A stretch of DNA of 64,000 nucleotides from Phreatobacter aquaticus (GTDB lineage: Bacteria > Pseudomonadota > Alphaproteobacteria > Rhizobiales > Phreatobacteraceae), in assembly GCF_005160265.1 (NCBI RefSeq), contig NZ_CP039865.1, positions 2,752,828-2,816,827 on the forward strand, read 5' to 3'. Shown piece after piece: positions 38,727 through 46,021 of the stretch; the first letter of the stretch is position 1; each line of letters starts with the position of its first letter. The position numbers and the translations under genes are program-made. The notes under the pieces were generated by a model. It had not been told where the DNA came from, searched no databases, and was given only the letters and a program-made list of their open reading frames with translations.

Positions 38727-39575
38727 CTACGGCGGCGGCGCGCCGTCGATCCGCGCCCAGGGCGGCAGGCCCTGGCGGGTCGGCGAGCGCGGCGGCGGCA
38801 GGGTCGCCACCTGCGGATTGGCCGGTGCCCGGCTCTCGCCCGACGCGATGGCGCCGCGGATCCATGGTGCGATGCCGACCACTGGCATAGCGACCGTCAG
38901 GCTGCCGCAGCCGCGCGTCTCCGGCGGGCCAGAGACCAGGCTGACCACGCCAACCACGGAACCGCCGGCGAGCGCCGGTCCGCCGGAATCGCCCTGGCAG
39001 GCGGAGGGCGCAAAGGCCCGACCGATCCGCTCCTGGAAGCCGAGCGCGGTATAGCCTGATACCGAGCGGGTGATGACCGGCAGGTCGACCCGCCGGAGCT
39101 GACCGGCCGAGCGCATGGAATCCAGCTGCTGGCGGCCGAAGCCGGCAATGGTCACGCGGGTGCCGGGTGCCGGATCGCGCCCGCCGATGCGCGCGGCGCC
39201 GAAACCTGCCGGCGGCAGGTCGCGCAGCGTCAGCACCGCGACATCGATGGGCGCGGTATTGCCGTCCTGGCGGGGCACGCCTGGATGGCCGGCGGCCGCC
39301 AGAACCGGCGTCAGCGCCACGATATTGCCGTTGCGGATGAAGGCGACCACCGCGATCCGCGCGCCCTGCACGCAATGGGCGGCGGTGAGCACGCTCCGCC
39401 GGCCGACCAGCGTGCCGGTGCAGCCATTGGCATCGCCGGTGACCACCAGGACCGAGGAGCGCGACAGGGGATCGCCCGGACCGACCGCGCTGCCGCCAAT
39501 GATGGCGGAAGCCGGCGTCGGCAGGGCAAGGGCGAGACCGGCGAGGGCCGTGGCGGCGATCAGTCTGTCTCTCAT
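38727..39575 (-). CDS. Secreted trypsin-like serine protease (S1 family), copy 1
   Basis: The 282-residue protein has a signal peptide (MRDRLIAATALAGLALALPTPASA), mature start IIGGSAVGPGD, and the catalytic triad in LTAAHCV (His), APIDVAVL (Asp) and CQGDSGGPAL (Ser). A Pro-rich tail follows. It is preceded by GGAGG and overlaps the end of the second protease gene by four bases (ATGA). Both lie on the opposite strand inside the GTA cluster. It probably acts in the periplasm or outside the cell; a role with particles is unknown. Confidence 0.9.
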   Translation of the reverse strand: MRDRLIAATALAGLALALPTPASAIIGGSAVGPGDPLSRSSVLVVTGDANGCTGTLVGRRSVLTAAHCVQGARIAVVAFIRNGNIVALTPVLAAAGHPGVPRQDGNTAPIDVAVLTLRDLPPAGFGAARIGGRDPAPGTRVTIAGFGRQQLDSMRSAGQLRRVDLPVITRSVSGYTALGFQERIGRAFAPSACQGDSGGPALAGGSVVGVVSLVSGPPETRGCGSLTVAMPVVGIAPWIRGAIASGESRAPANPQVATLPPPRSPTRQGLPPWARIDGAPPP

Positions 39576-40315
39576 CGGGGTCCTCCAAGGCTCTGGATCG
39601 CGCCAGCGATCCACGAGCGGTGCGGGGCAATGGGAACGGTGCCGGTCAGCGCGCCGCAGCGCGCCTCGCCGGCGCCGGTGGTCCAGCTGACGACGCCCGC
39701 GATCACCGGGCGCCCGCCTTCGGTCGCAAAGACCGGGCCGCCGGAATCGCCGGTGCAGGCGCCAAGCGCGCCGCCAGCCGGTCCGGTGAGCCTCACCTGA
39801 TAGCTCCCCGGCCTGCCTGTTACGGTGAGGGCTGCCGATCGGAGCACGCCGGCCGAGCGGCCGTCGCCCTCGCTGAGCGGCCCGAAGCCGGCAAGCCGGA
39901 TGGATGCGCCGGGCTGCGGCACGCCGCCGCCTGAAAGATCAGCGCGGGACGTGCCCTCGCCGATGGGGCGGGTGGTGCGCACCACGGCGAGATCGATCGA
40001 GGTGCGGCGGTTCTGCCAGTCGGCCCGCTTGTAGGCGGGGTGCACCTGGCGCGCCGCCACTTCGTTGATGATCGGCTGTCGTCCGGGGCCGAAGGTCAGC
40101 ACGGCCACGGGCTCGGGACTGTCGACGCAATGGGCGGCGGTCAGCACGAGATTGGGACCGATCACCGCGCCGGAACAGAAGCCCTGACGGGTCGAGATCA
40201 TCACGGTCACCCGCGCCAGCGGATCGCCCGCCGGCACCGGCTGGCCATTGATCACGGCGCCCGCCGGACCAGCGGCGAGAAGGCTCGCTGCGGCGGCCAA
40301 TGCAAGTCGAACCAC
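39572..40315 (-). CDS. Secreted trypsin-like serine protease (S1 family), copy 2
   Basis: The 247-residue protein starts at GTG 40315 after AGGAG. It has a signal peptide (VRLALAAAASLLAAGPAGA), mature start VINGQPVPAGDP, and triad motifs LTAAHCVD, SIDLAVVR and CTGDSGGPVF. It is related to the neighbouring protease but clearly divergent, so the duplication is old. The two genes form an operon running against the structural genes between capsid and connector. Confidence 0.9.
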   Translation of the reverse strand: MVRLALAAAASLLAAGPAGAVINGQPVPAGDPLARVTVMISTRQGFCSGAVIGPNLVLTAAHCVDSPEPVAVLTFGPGRQPIINEVAARQVHPAYKRADWQNRRTSIDLAVVRTTRPIGEGTSRADLSGGGVPQPGASIRLAGFGPLSEGDGRSAGVLRSAALTVTGRPGSYQVRLTGPAGGALGACTGDSGGPVFATEGGRPVIAGVVSWTTGAGEARCGALTGTVPIAPHRSWIAGAIQSLGGPR

Positions 40316-40427
40316 GTCATCTCCTGCTCTTCGATGTGAGCCCGATCAGGCCTGCAACCGGCGGGTCCTGTCAATGCGCCCGGCCGTCACCGGCGGTCGC
40401 GTGCCCCGTCCAAACCGCGAGACTGTC

Positions 40428-40997
40428 ATGAGCCTCACTGTCCTCGAACCGCCTGCCGTCGAGCCGCTGACGATCGGCGAGCTCAAGCTCTTCCTCAAGA
40501 TCGATGACGATGCCGAGGATCAGCTGATCGCCGATATCGCGCGGACCGCCCGCCGTCATGTCGAAGATGTGACCGGCAAGCTGATGATCACCCAGCGCTG
40601 GCGTATCCGGCGTGATGCCTGGCCACCCTCGGGCCGGCTCGCCCTGCCGTTCGGGCCGGTGCAGAGCCTGGATGAGGTGGTGGTAACCGGCCCGTCCGGT
40701 CCTGGCGCGGTCGATCCCGCGCACTTCGTGCTCGATGGCGTCTCCGCACCGCCGCGGCTTGCCTATGCGCAGGGGAGCCTTCCCGAGCCAGCCGTTCCGG
40801 TCGCCGGCATCAGTCTCGATGTGACGGTGGGCTTCGGTGATCCGGCTGATGTGCCCGATCCCATCCTCCAGGCGCTGCGGCTTCTCACCGGTCATTGGCT
40901 TGAAAACCGCGGCCTGATCAGCGTCGGCCACGAGGTGGCGGTGCTGCCGCGCATGGTCGAGGCGTTACTCGGTCCTTTCACGACGCGGAGGCTCTAG
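40428..40997 (+). CDS. Head-tail connector protein (GTA g6, phage gp6-like)
   Basis: The 189-residue protein has the gp6-like start LTIGELKLFLKIDDDAEDQLIADIARTARRHVEDVTGKLM and the late PILQALRLLTGHWLENRG. It should bind the portal as the first connector ring. The ATG at 40428 is used; longer frames upstream overlap the protease promoter region. Confidence 0.9.
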   Translation: MSLTVLEPPAVEPLTIGELKLFLKIDDDAEDQLIADIARTARRHVEDVTGKLMITQRWRIRRDAWPPSGRLALPFGPVQSLDEVVVTGPSGPGAVDPAHFVLDGVSAPPRLAYAQGSLPEPAVPVAGISLDVTVGFGDPADVPDPILQALRLLTGHWLENRGLISVGHEVAVLPRMVEALLGPFTTRRL

Positions 40998-41318
40998 ATG
41001 AATCCCGGAGCCTTCCGCCATCGCCTGGTGATCGAAGCCCCGGTCGAGACTGCCGATGGCGCCGGCGGTGTCACCCGGTCGTTCGAAACGGTCGCCACCG
41101 TCTGGGGCCTGATCGAGCCCCTGGGCGGCACCGAGATCCGCACCGAGGACCGCCTCGTCCAGCGGCTCACCCATCGCATCACGCTGCGTGCCTTCTCCGG
41201 CCTCACCGCCGCCCATCGCTTCAGGCGTGGCGCGCGCATTTTCGAGATCCGCGCCATCCGCGACGACGTGCCGGCGATCCGGTTTCTCACCTGCCAATGC
41301 GAGGAGATCGCCCCATGA
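40998..41318 (+). CDS. Head closure / head-tail adaptor protein (GTA g7)
   Basis: The 106-residue protein follows the connector without a gap. It has the adaptor pattern NPGAFRHRLVIEAPVETADGAGG, WGLIEPLGGTE and THRITLRAFSGLTAAHRF. It should join the connector to the tail terminator. Confidence 0.88.
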   Translation: MNPGAFRHRLVIEAPVETADGAGGVTRSFETVATVWGLIEPLGGTEIRTEDRLVQRLTHRITLRAFSGLTAAHRFRRGARIFEIRAIRDDVPAIRFLTCQCEEIAP

Positions 41319-41593
41319 CGCCGATCGTGACCGTATCCTATGGCGGGCTGTCTGCCGCCACGCGGGTGCCGAGCTGGACCCATCCGTTTCTCGTGCGTAT
41401 CGCCGAGCGGATCGTGACCGCGGCCTCCGCCAATGATCCGGCGCCCGGCCTGCGTGTCGTCGAGACCGACACCTCGGTGCGCGTTGTCGACGAGGCGCCT
41501 GGCGCCTTCGGCCGCGAGTTCGGCACGCTGAACCGAGAGGCGAAGCCGCGCCTCGGTCCGGCGGTTCGGCTGGTCCGGGCGGGAGGCGCCTGA
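41315..41593 (+). CDS. Small GTA cluster protein, tail-completion-like, unknown function
   Basis: The 92-residue protein starts at an ATGA overlap with the adaptor gene and ends at a TGATG overlap with the DUF3168 gene. It contains VPSWTHPFLVRIAERIVTAA and EAPGAFGREFGTLNREAKPRLGPAVRLVR. The position and ALNREA-type end would suit a neck component similar to HK97 gp10, but shorter. I cannot confirm the family. Confidence 0.6.
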   Translation: MTPIVTVSYGGLSAATRVPSWTHPFLVRIAERIVTAASANDPAPGLRVVETDTSVRVVDEAPGAFGREFGTLNREAKPRLGPAVRLVRAGGA

Positions 41594-42003
41594 TGAGTGT
41601 CGCAAGCCTCGCGCTGCGCCAGGCCCTCCATGCGGGCCTCAATGGCTTTGCTCCCCTGACGGCTCTGCTGGGTGGCCCGAAGGTGTTCGACGAGCCGCCG
41701 CGGACCGTCGCCTTTCCCTATGTGACGCTGGGCGATGCCCAGACCAGCGACTGGTCGACCGACACATCCACCGGCCACGAGCATTCGGTCCTGATCCACA
41801 TCTGGTCGCGCCAGGGCGGCCAGACGGAAGCCCATCTGATCGCCGGCGAACTGGTCGCGGCGCTGGAGACGGTCGCCCTCGATCCCGTGGGACAGCGCCT
41901 CGTCAACCTGCGCTTCGCCACCGCCGACATCCGCCGCGAGGACGATGGCCGCACCTGGCACGGCGTCGTCCGCTTCCGCGCGGTGACCGAACCCGCCGCC
42001 TGA
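41593..42003 (+). CDS. DUF3168 tail terminator protein (GTA g8)
   Basis: The 136-residue protein has the DUF3168 pattern: LRQALHAGLNGFAPLTALLGGPKVFDEPP, PYVTLGDAQTSDWSTDT and HIWSRQGGQTEAHLIAGELVAAL. It forms the ring that ends tail-tube growth and joins the head. Confidence 0.92.
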   Translation: MSVASLALRQALHAGLNGFAPLTALLGGPKVFDEPPRTVAFPYVTLGDAQTSDWSTDTSTGHEHSVLIHIWSRQGGQTEAHLIAGELVAALETVALDPVGQRLVNLRFATADIRREDDGRTWHGVVRFRAVTEPAA

Positions 42004-42031
42004 TCCAGCCCCCTCAATCCGGAGACTTTCG

Positions 42032-42442
42032 ATGGCCGCCCAGAAAGGCAAGGACCTCCTTTTGAAGATCGACGACGGCACCGGCGCCTTCGTGACCGTG
42101 GCCGGGCTCCGCTCGCGGCAGTTGCGCTTCAATGCCGAGACGGTCGACATCACCCATGCCGAAAGCGTCGGCCGCTGGCGCGAACTGCTCGATGGCGCGG
42201 GCGTCAAGCGGGCCTCGGTGGCCGGCTCGGGTCTGTTCCGCGATGCCGCCTCCGACGCGCTGATGCGCCAGATCTTCTTCGATGGCGCGGTCCGCGACTT
42301 CCAGGTGATCCTGCCGGATTTCGGCGTGATCGAGGGGCCGTTCCAGGTCACCGCGCTGGAATTTGCCGGCAACCACAATGGCGAAGTGACCTACGACCTG
42401 GCGCTGGAGAGCGCCGGCGCGGTCGGCTTCGAGGCCGCTTGA
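42032..42442 (+). CDS. Major tail tube protein (GTA g9, TP901-1 type)
   Basis: The 136-residue protein has GKDLLLKIDDGTGAFVTVAGLRSRQL, FNAETVDITHAESVGRWRELLDGAGVKRASVAGSG and a C-terminal NGEVTYDLALESAG block. It should stack as hexamers around the tape measure. Confidence 0.93.
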   Translation: MAAQKGKDLLLKIDDGTGAFVTVAGLRSRQLRFNAETVDITHAESVGRWRELLDGAGVKRASVAGSGLFRDAASDALMRQIFFDGAVRDFQVILPDFGVIEGPFQVTALEFAGNHNGEVTYDLALESAGAVGFEAA

Positions 42443-42562
42443 ACACGTTGAATCAGAATCGGAGAGCGAGCGCCACGGCGTCTTCGCTTCCACCGACAAG
42501 CCGCTGAATTGGCGGGCGGAAATCCCTCAACCTGAATCAAACCCAGAGCCCGGAGGCTCCTC

Positions 42563-42964
42563 ATGGCCAATCTGAAGCGTGGCGAGATCGAAGCCGATCT
42601 TGGCGGCACCACCCGCCGCCTGGTGCTCACCCTCGGAGCCCTGGCAGAGCTCGAGGCCGTGTTCGAGGCGGGCTCGCTCATCGAGCTTGCCGAGCGCTTC
42701 GAGACCGGCCGCCTGTCGGCGGGCGACCTGATCGCGGTGATCGCGGCAGGCCTTCGGGGCGCGGGCGACAATCTATCGGACCGCGAGGTTGCGGCCCTGA
42801 CGGTCGACGGCGGAGCGGCAACCTATGTCCGCATCGTTACCGACCTGTTAACTGCAACCTTTGGTGGTGGCGCGGGCAGCGAGAAGGGGACCGCCTCCAC
42901 CCCTTTTCCGCCCGCGCCGGCCATCGCCGGGGGGCCGCCGAACCCTTCCCCTGGGACGATGTGA
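42563..42964 (+). CDS. Tail assembly chaperone (GTA gp10 family)
   Basis: The 133-residue protein begins MANLKRGEIEADLGGTTRRLVLTLGALAELEAVF, the GTA gp10 pattern, and ends in a Pro-rich tail whose codons overlap a second frame encoding the g10.1 protein. A slippery CCCTTTT sequence lies at 42901-42907. By analogy to lambda G/GT, some ribosomes may shift to make a longer fusion of 192 residues. Confidence 0.9.
   Translation: MANLKRGEIEADLGGTTRRLVLTLGALAELEAVFEAGSLIELAERFETGRLSAGDLIAVIAAGLRGAGDNLSDREVAALTVDGGAATYVRIVTDLLTATFGGGAGSEKGTASTPFPPAPAIAGGPPNPSPGTM
42901..42930 (+). promoter_or_regulatory. Candidate -1 programmed ribosomal frameshift site
   Basis: The heptamer C CCT TTT is in the correct register of the gp10 frame. 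A hairpin CCGGC-CATC-GCCGG at 42917-42930 follows nine bases later. After the shift the reading frame runs into PFPWDDVMRLALG and the g10.1 protein. Frameshift in tail chaperones is well established in phages, but this site has not been tested. Confidence 0.5.
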
Positions 42965-43140
42965 TGCGCCTGGCGCTCGGTGTCATCGGCTGGCCGCCGC
43001 CTGTGCTCTGGGCCTCGACGCCACGCGAACTGGCCTTCGCCTTGGAGGGCCGCTTCGGCCGGGGAGGCGCCGCTGCCGACCGTCCGACGCTCGAGCGGCT
43101 GATGGCGGCATTTCCGGATCGAGGAGGATTGCATGGCTGA
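42964..43140 (+). CDS. Tail assembly chaperone second part (GTA g10.1, rcc01693-like)
   Basis: The frame encodes MRLALGVIGWPPPVLWASTPRELAFALEGRFG from 42964, with family-like FPWDDV immediately before it in the same frame, where no ATG exists. The ribosome site is weak. The product alone is 58 residues; with a -1 shift from gp10 it becomes the C-terminal part of a fusion. It overlaps the tape measure start by eight bases. Confidence 0.75.
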   Translation: MRLALGVIGWPPPVLWASTPRELAFALEGRFGRGGAAADRPTLERLMAAFPDRGGLHG

Positions 43141-43726
43141 GATGGATACGCTGTCGGTTGAGGTCACCGCCGATACTTCGGCCTTCCAGCGCGAGATGGC
43201 CGCCTGCGACAAGCTCGCCCGCGGCTTCGGTGCCTCGCTGACCCGCGCCTTCACCAATGCGGTAACGCGCGGCCAGTCGCTCGGCAGCGTGCTGCAGTCG
43301 CTTGGCCAGCAATTGTCGAGCATGGCGCTGCGCCAGGCGCTTCAGCCGCTGACGGCTGGCATCAGCAACACGCTCGGCGATTTCGCCAAGGGGTTTCAGG
43401 GGCTGGGGCAGGGTGTGTCGGCGGAGGCTGGCCCGCTCTCGGGCGTAACGCCCTTCGCGCGCGGCGGCGTGGTGGCGGCACCCACCTATTTCCCGATGGG
43501 TGACGGCCGGGCCGGCCTGATGGGCGAGCGTGGCCTGGAGGCTGTCATGCCGCTGGCCCGCACCGCCGACGGACGTCTCGGCATCGCCGCACAAGGCAAT
43601 GGCCGGAACGGTCCGGCCATTGTCATGAATGTCACCGCCAGCGATGCCGGCTCGTTCCGGCGCTCAGAGGCGGAACTCACCGCCATGCTGGCGCGGGCCG
43701 TCGCTCGCGGACGGCGCGGGGTCTAG
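43133..43726 (+). CDS. Short tail tape measure protein (GTA g11)
   Basis: The 197-residue protein sets tail length. It has the start MDTLSVEVTADTSAFQREMAACDKLARGFG and the C-terminal FARGGVVAAPTYFPMGDGRAGLMGERGLEAVMPL block. The size is close to that of other GTA tape measures and predicts a very short tail. Its stop codon shares bases with the stop of the convergent gene downstream. Confidence 0.92.
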   Translation: MAEMDTLSVEVTADTSAFQREMAACDKLARGFGASLTRAFTNAVTRGQSLGSVLQSLGQQLSSMALRQALQPLTAGISNTLGDFAKGFQGLGQGVSAEAGPLSGVTPFARGGVVAAPTYFPMGDGRAGLMGERGLEAVMPLARTADGRLGIAAQGNGRNGPAIVMNVTASDAGSFRRSEAELTAMLARAVARGRRGV

Positions 43727-43965
43727 GCCGCCTTGTTCAGATATTCGGCAATCTCGTCGAGCAGCGCCAGGCGCTGCTTCTTCAGCGTCTCGGCGGTTTC
43801 ATCCGAGGCCGGCGTGAGCTCTGCCTCGATCCGGTAAATCTCCTCGTTCAGCTCTGCATAGCGCTCGGCAAGCCTGGCGAAATGCGCATCCGAATGCTTC
43901 AGGGCAACCATGGCCTCGGCATATTCGGGCAGTTCCTCGGCGAGTGTATGGGGCGTGTGGCTCAT
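43723..43965 (-). CDS. YdcH/DUF465-like small coiled-coil protein
   Basis: The 80-residue helical protein starts at 43965 after GAGGAA. It has the DUF465 pattern DAHFARLAERYAELNEEIYRIE and LKKQRLALLDEIAEYLN. It runs against the tail genes and its stop overlaps the tape measure stop in the palindrome CTAG. DUF465 proteins are widespread in alphaproteobacteria and unlinked to phages, so it is probably an inserted host gene. Confidence 0.8.
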   Translation of the reverse strand: MSHTPHTLAEELPEYAEAMVALKHSDAHFARLAERYAELNEEIYRIEAELTPASDETAETLKKQRLALLDEIAEYLNKAA

Positions 43966-44048
43966 CAGGCATTCCTCATTGCTAACGCGTCGGATGTTCG
44001 TCCGGCTGCCGGTCAATCGCCTTGCTCAGGATCAATTGGGGGACCCTC

Positions 44049-44675
44049 ATGAACGCCTTTGACGAGGTATCGTTCCCGCTCGACGTGGCGCTCGGCGCAT
44101 CCGGCGGACCCGAGCGGCGCACCGACATCGTGCTGCTCGGCTCGGGCCGCGAGGAGCGCAACGCGCGATGGGCGCATTCGCGCAGGCGCTACGACGCGGG
44201 CTACGGGGTGAAGACCTTCGCTGGGCTTGCTGCCGTCGTGGCCTTCTTCGAGGAGCGGCGCGGCCGGCTGACCGGCTTCCGCTTTCGCGACCGGCTGGAC
44301 CATTCCTCGGCCCCACCGGGGACGCCTGTGACTGCGCTCGACCAGGCGATCGGGACCGGCGATGGCATAACGACCACTTACCGGTTGGTGAAGACCTACG
44401 GGACAGGCAGCGGCGCCTATCGCCGGCCGATCACCAAGCCGCAGGCCGGAAGCGTCCGGATCGCCGTTGCCGGGGTCGAGACGACCGCGTTCACCCTCGA
44501 CCCTGCCACCGGGTCCGTTACGCTGGACGACCCGCCACCCGCTGGCGCCGCGATCACCGCCGGCTTCCTGTTTGACGTGCCGGTGCGGTTCGACACCGAC
44601 CGCCTCGACGTCAACCTCACCTCGTTTGCCGCTGGCGACATCCCATCGATCCCGCTGGTCGAGATCCGCCCGTAG
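44049..44675 (+). CDS. DUF2460 distal tail protein (GTA g12)
   Basis: The 208-residue protein has the DUF2460 blocks FDEVSFPLDVALGASGGPERRTDIV, LGSGREERNARWAHSRRRYDAGYG and FFEERRGRLTGFRFRDRLD, and ends FAAGDIPSIPLVEIRP. It should form the hexameric ring at the tail tip. The ATG at 44049 is favoured because it begins the conserved domain. Confidence 0.95.
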   Translation: MNAFDEVSFPLDVALGASGGPERRTDIVLLGSGREERNARWAHSRRRYDAGYGVKTFAGLAAVVAFFEERRGRLTGFRFRDRLDHSSAPPGTPVTALDQAIGTGDGITTTYRLVKTYGTGSGAYRRPITKPQAGSVRIAVAGVETTAFTLDPATGSVTLDDPPPAGAAITAGFLFDVPVRFDTDRLDVNLTSFAAGDIPSIPLVEIRP

Positions 44676-44683
44676 GAGCTCTC

Positions 44684-45577
44684 ATGCGCACGATTCCATC
44701 AGCCCTCCAGACGAAACTGGACCAGGGCGCGACGACACTTGCCACCTGCTGGATCCTGCGCCGCCGCGACGGTCTCGTGCAGGGTTTCACCGATCACGAC
44801 GATGACCTCGTCTGCCAGGATGTCCCCTGTCTCGCCATGACGGGCTTCGATGGCGCGGCCGCCGCCGAAAAGCTTGGCTTCGCGATCTCCGGCGGCGAGA
44901 TTTCGGGCGCGCTCGTCGCCGACAGTCTCACTGAGGCCGACATTGCCGCCGGCCGCTATGACGGCGCTATCGTCGAGATTCATTGGGTTGACTGGAGCGA
45001 GCCGGAACTCTTGGTGCTGCTGCGCGTGATGACGCTCGGCGAGATCACCCGAGAATCGGGGGCCTTCAAGGCGGAACTGCGCTCGCTCGCCCAGGCGCTG
45101 GATGTCGAACGTGGCCGTCTCTACACGCCGGGTTGCTCCGCTGATCTCGGCGATGCCAGATGCGGTGTCGATCTGGCCGCCGCAGACCGCCGCGCCACCG
45201 CCACTGTTCTGGCCGTCGAGGCGACAGGCGCGCTGGTCTGTTCAGGGCTGGGCGACTTTGTCTCCGATGCGCTGAATGGCGGACGGCTGCTGGTCGAGAC
45301 CGGGGCCGCCGCCGGTTTCTCCGTTGAGATCGCAGCACAGGCGATCGCTGCTGACGGCGTCTGGCTGGCGCTCTGGCAGACGCCGCCGGAACCGATCGTG
45401 CCCGGCGACTCTGTGGCGGTGACCGTCGGTTGTGACAAGCGCTTTGCCACCTGTCGCGACCGCTTCGCCAATGCCCTCAATTTCCGCGGCTTTCCCCATA
45501 TGCCCGGCATCGACCGGATCGTCTCCGTGCCGCTGGCAGGCGAAGCCGGCCACGACGGCTCCAGCCTGCAGGCCTGA
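44684..45577 (+). CDS. DUF2163 tail hub protein (GTA g13)
   Basis: The 297-residue protein has the DUF2163 features: LATCWILRRRDGLVQGFTDHDDDL, VLLRVMTLGEITRESGAFKAELRSLAQALD, YTPGCSADLGDARCGVDL and CDKRFATCRDRFANALNFRGFPHMPG. The Cys-rich end (including CDKRFATCRDRF) binds an iron-sulfur cluster in the R. capsulatus GTA homologue. It lies eight bases after DUF2460. Confidence 0.95.
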   Translation: MRTIPSALQTKLDQGATTLATCWILRRRDGLVQGFTDHDDDLVCQDVPCLAMTGFDGAAAAEKLGFAISGGEISGALVADSLTEADIAAGRYDGAIVEIHWVDWSEPELLVLLRVMTLGEITRESGAFKAELRSLAQALDVERGRLYTPGCSADLGDARCGVDLAAADRRATATVLAVEATGALVCSGLGDFVSDALNGGRLLVETGAAAGFSVEIAAQAIAADGVWLALWQTPPEPIVPGDSVAVTVGCDKRFATCRDRFANALNFRGFPHMPGIDRIVSVPLAGEAGHDGSSLQA

Positions 45578-45580
45578 CTC

Positions 45581-46021
45581 ATGACAGATCGCGCATTGAT
45601 CGTGGCCGAGGCCCGGCGCTGGATCGGCACGCCCTATCGCCACCAGGCGAGCCTGATCGGCGTCGGTTGCGACTGCCTAGGGCTGGTGCGGGGCGTCTGG
45701 CGCGGCGTGTGCGGCCCGGAACCGGTCGCGCCGCCGCCCTACACGCCCGACTGGGCGGAAGCCGCCGGCCGCGAGACGCTGGCCGATGCCGCCCGCCAGC
45801 ATCTCATTGAGGTCGATCCGGCGACAGCCGAGGCCGGCGACATCGTGCTGTTTCGCTGGCGCGTCGGCCTGCCCGCCAAGCATTGCGCGGTGCTGTCCGG
45901 ACCTGATCGCATGATCCACGCCCATGACGGCGCCGCGGTCGCCGAAGTGGCGCTCAGCCCCTGGTGGCGGCGGCGCATCGCCTTTGCCTTCGCCTTTCCC
46001 GACCTGCCGGAGACCCACTGA
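45581..46021 (+). CDS. NlpC/P60 cell wall peptidase (GTA g14)
   Basis: The 146-residue protein has the catalytic Cys in GVGCDCLGLVRGVW, the catalytic His in LPAKHCAVLSG and a later IHAHDG block. It should cleave peptidoglycan during entry of the particle DNA. It begins three bases after the DUF2163 stop and overlaps the baseplate gene with TGATG. Confidence 0.93.
   Translation: MTDRALIVAEARRWIGTPYRHQASLIGVGCDCLGLVRGVWRGVCGPEPVAPPPYTPDWAEAAGRETLADAARQHLIEVDPATAEAGDIVLFRWRVGLPAKHCAVLSGPDRMIHAHDGAAVAEVALSPWWRRRIAFAFAFPDLPETH

Noticed and set aside
42861-43241. 126-codon frame overlapping the tail chaperone genes
   Set aside because: Its Arg/Pro-rich translation has no family; the other two frames encode the known gp10 and g10.1 proteins.
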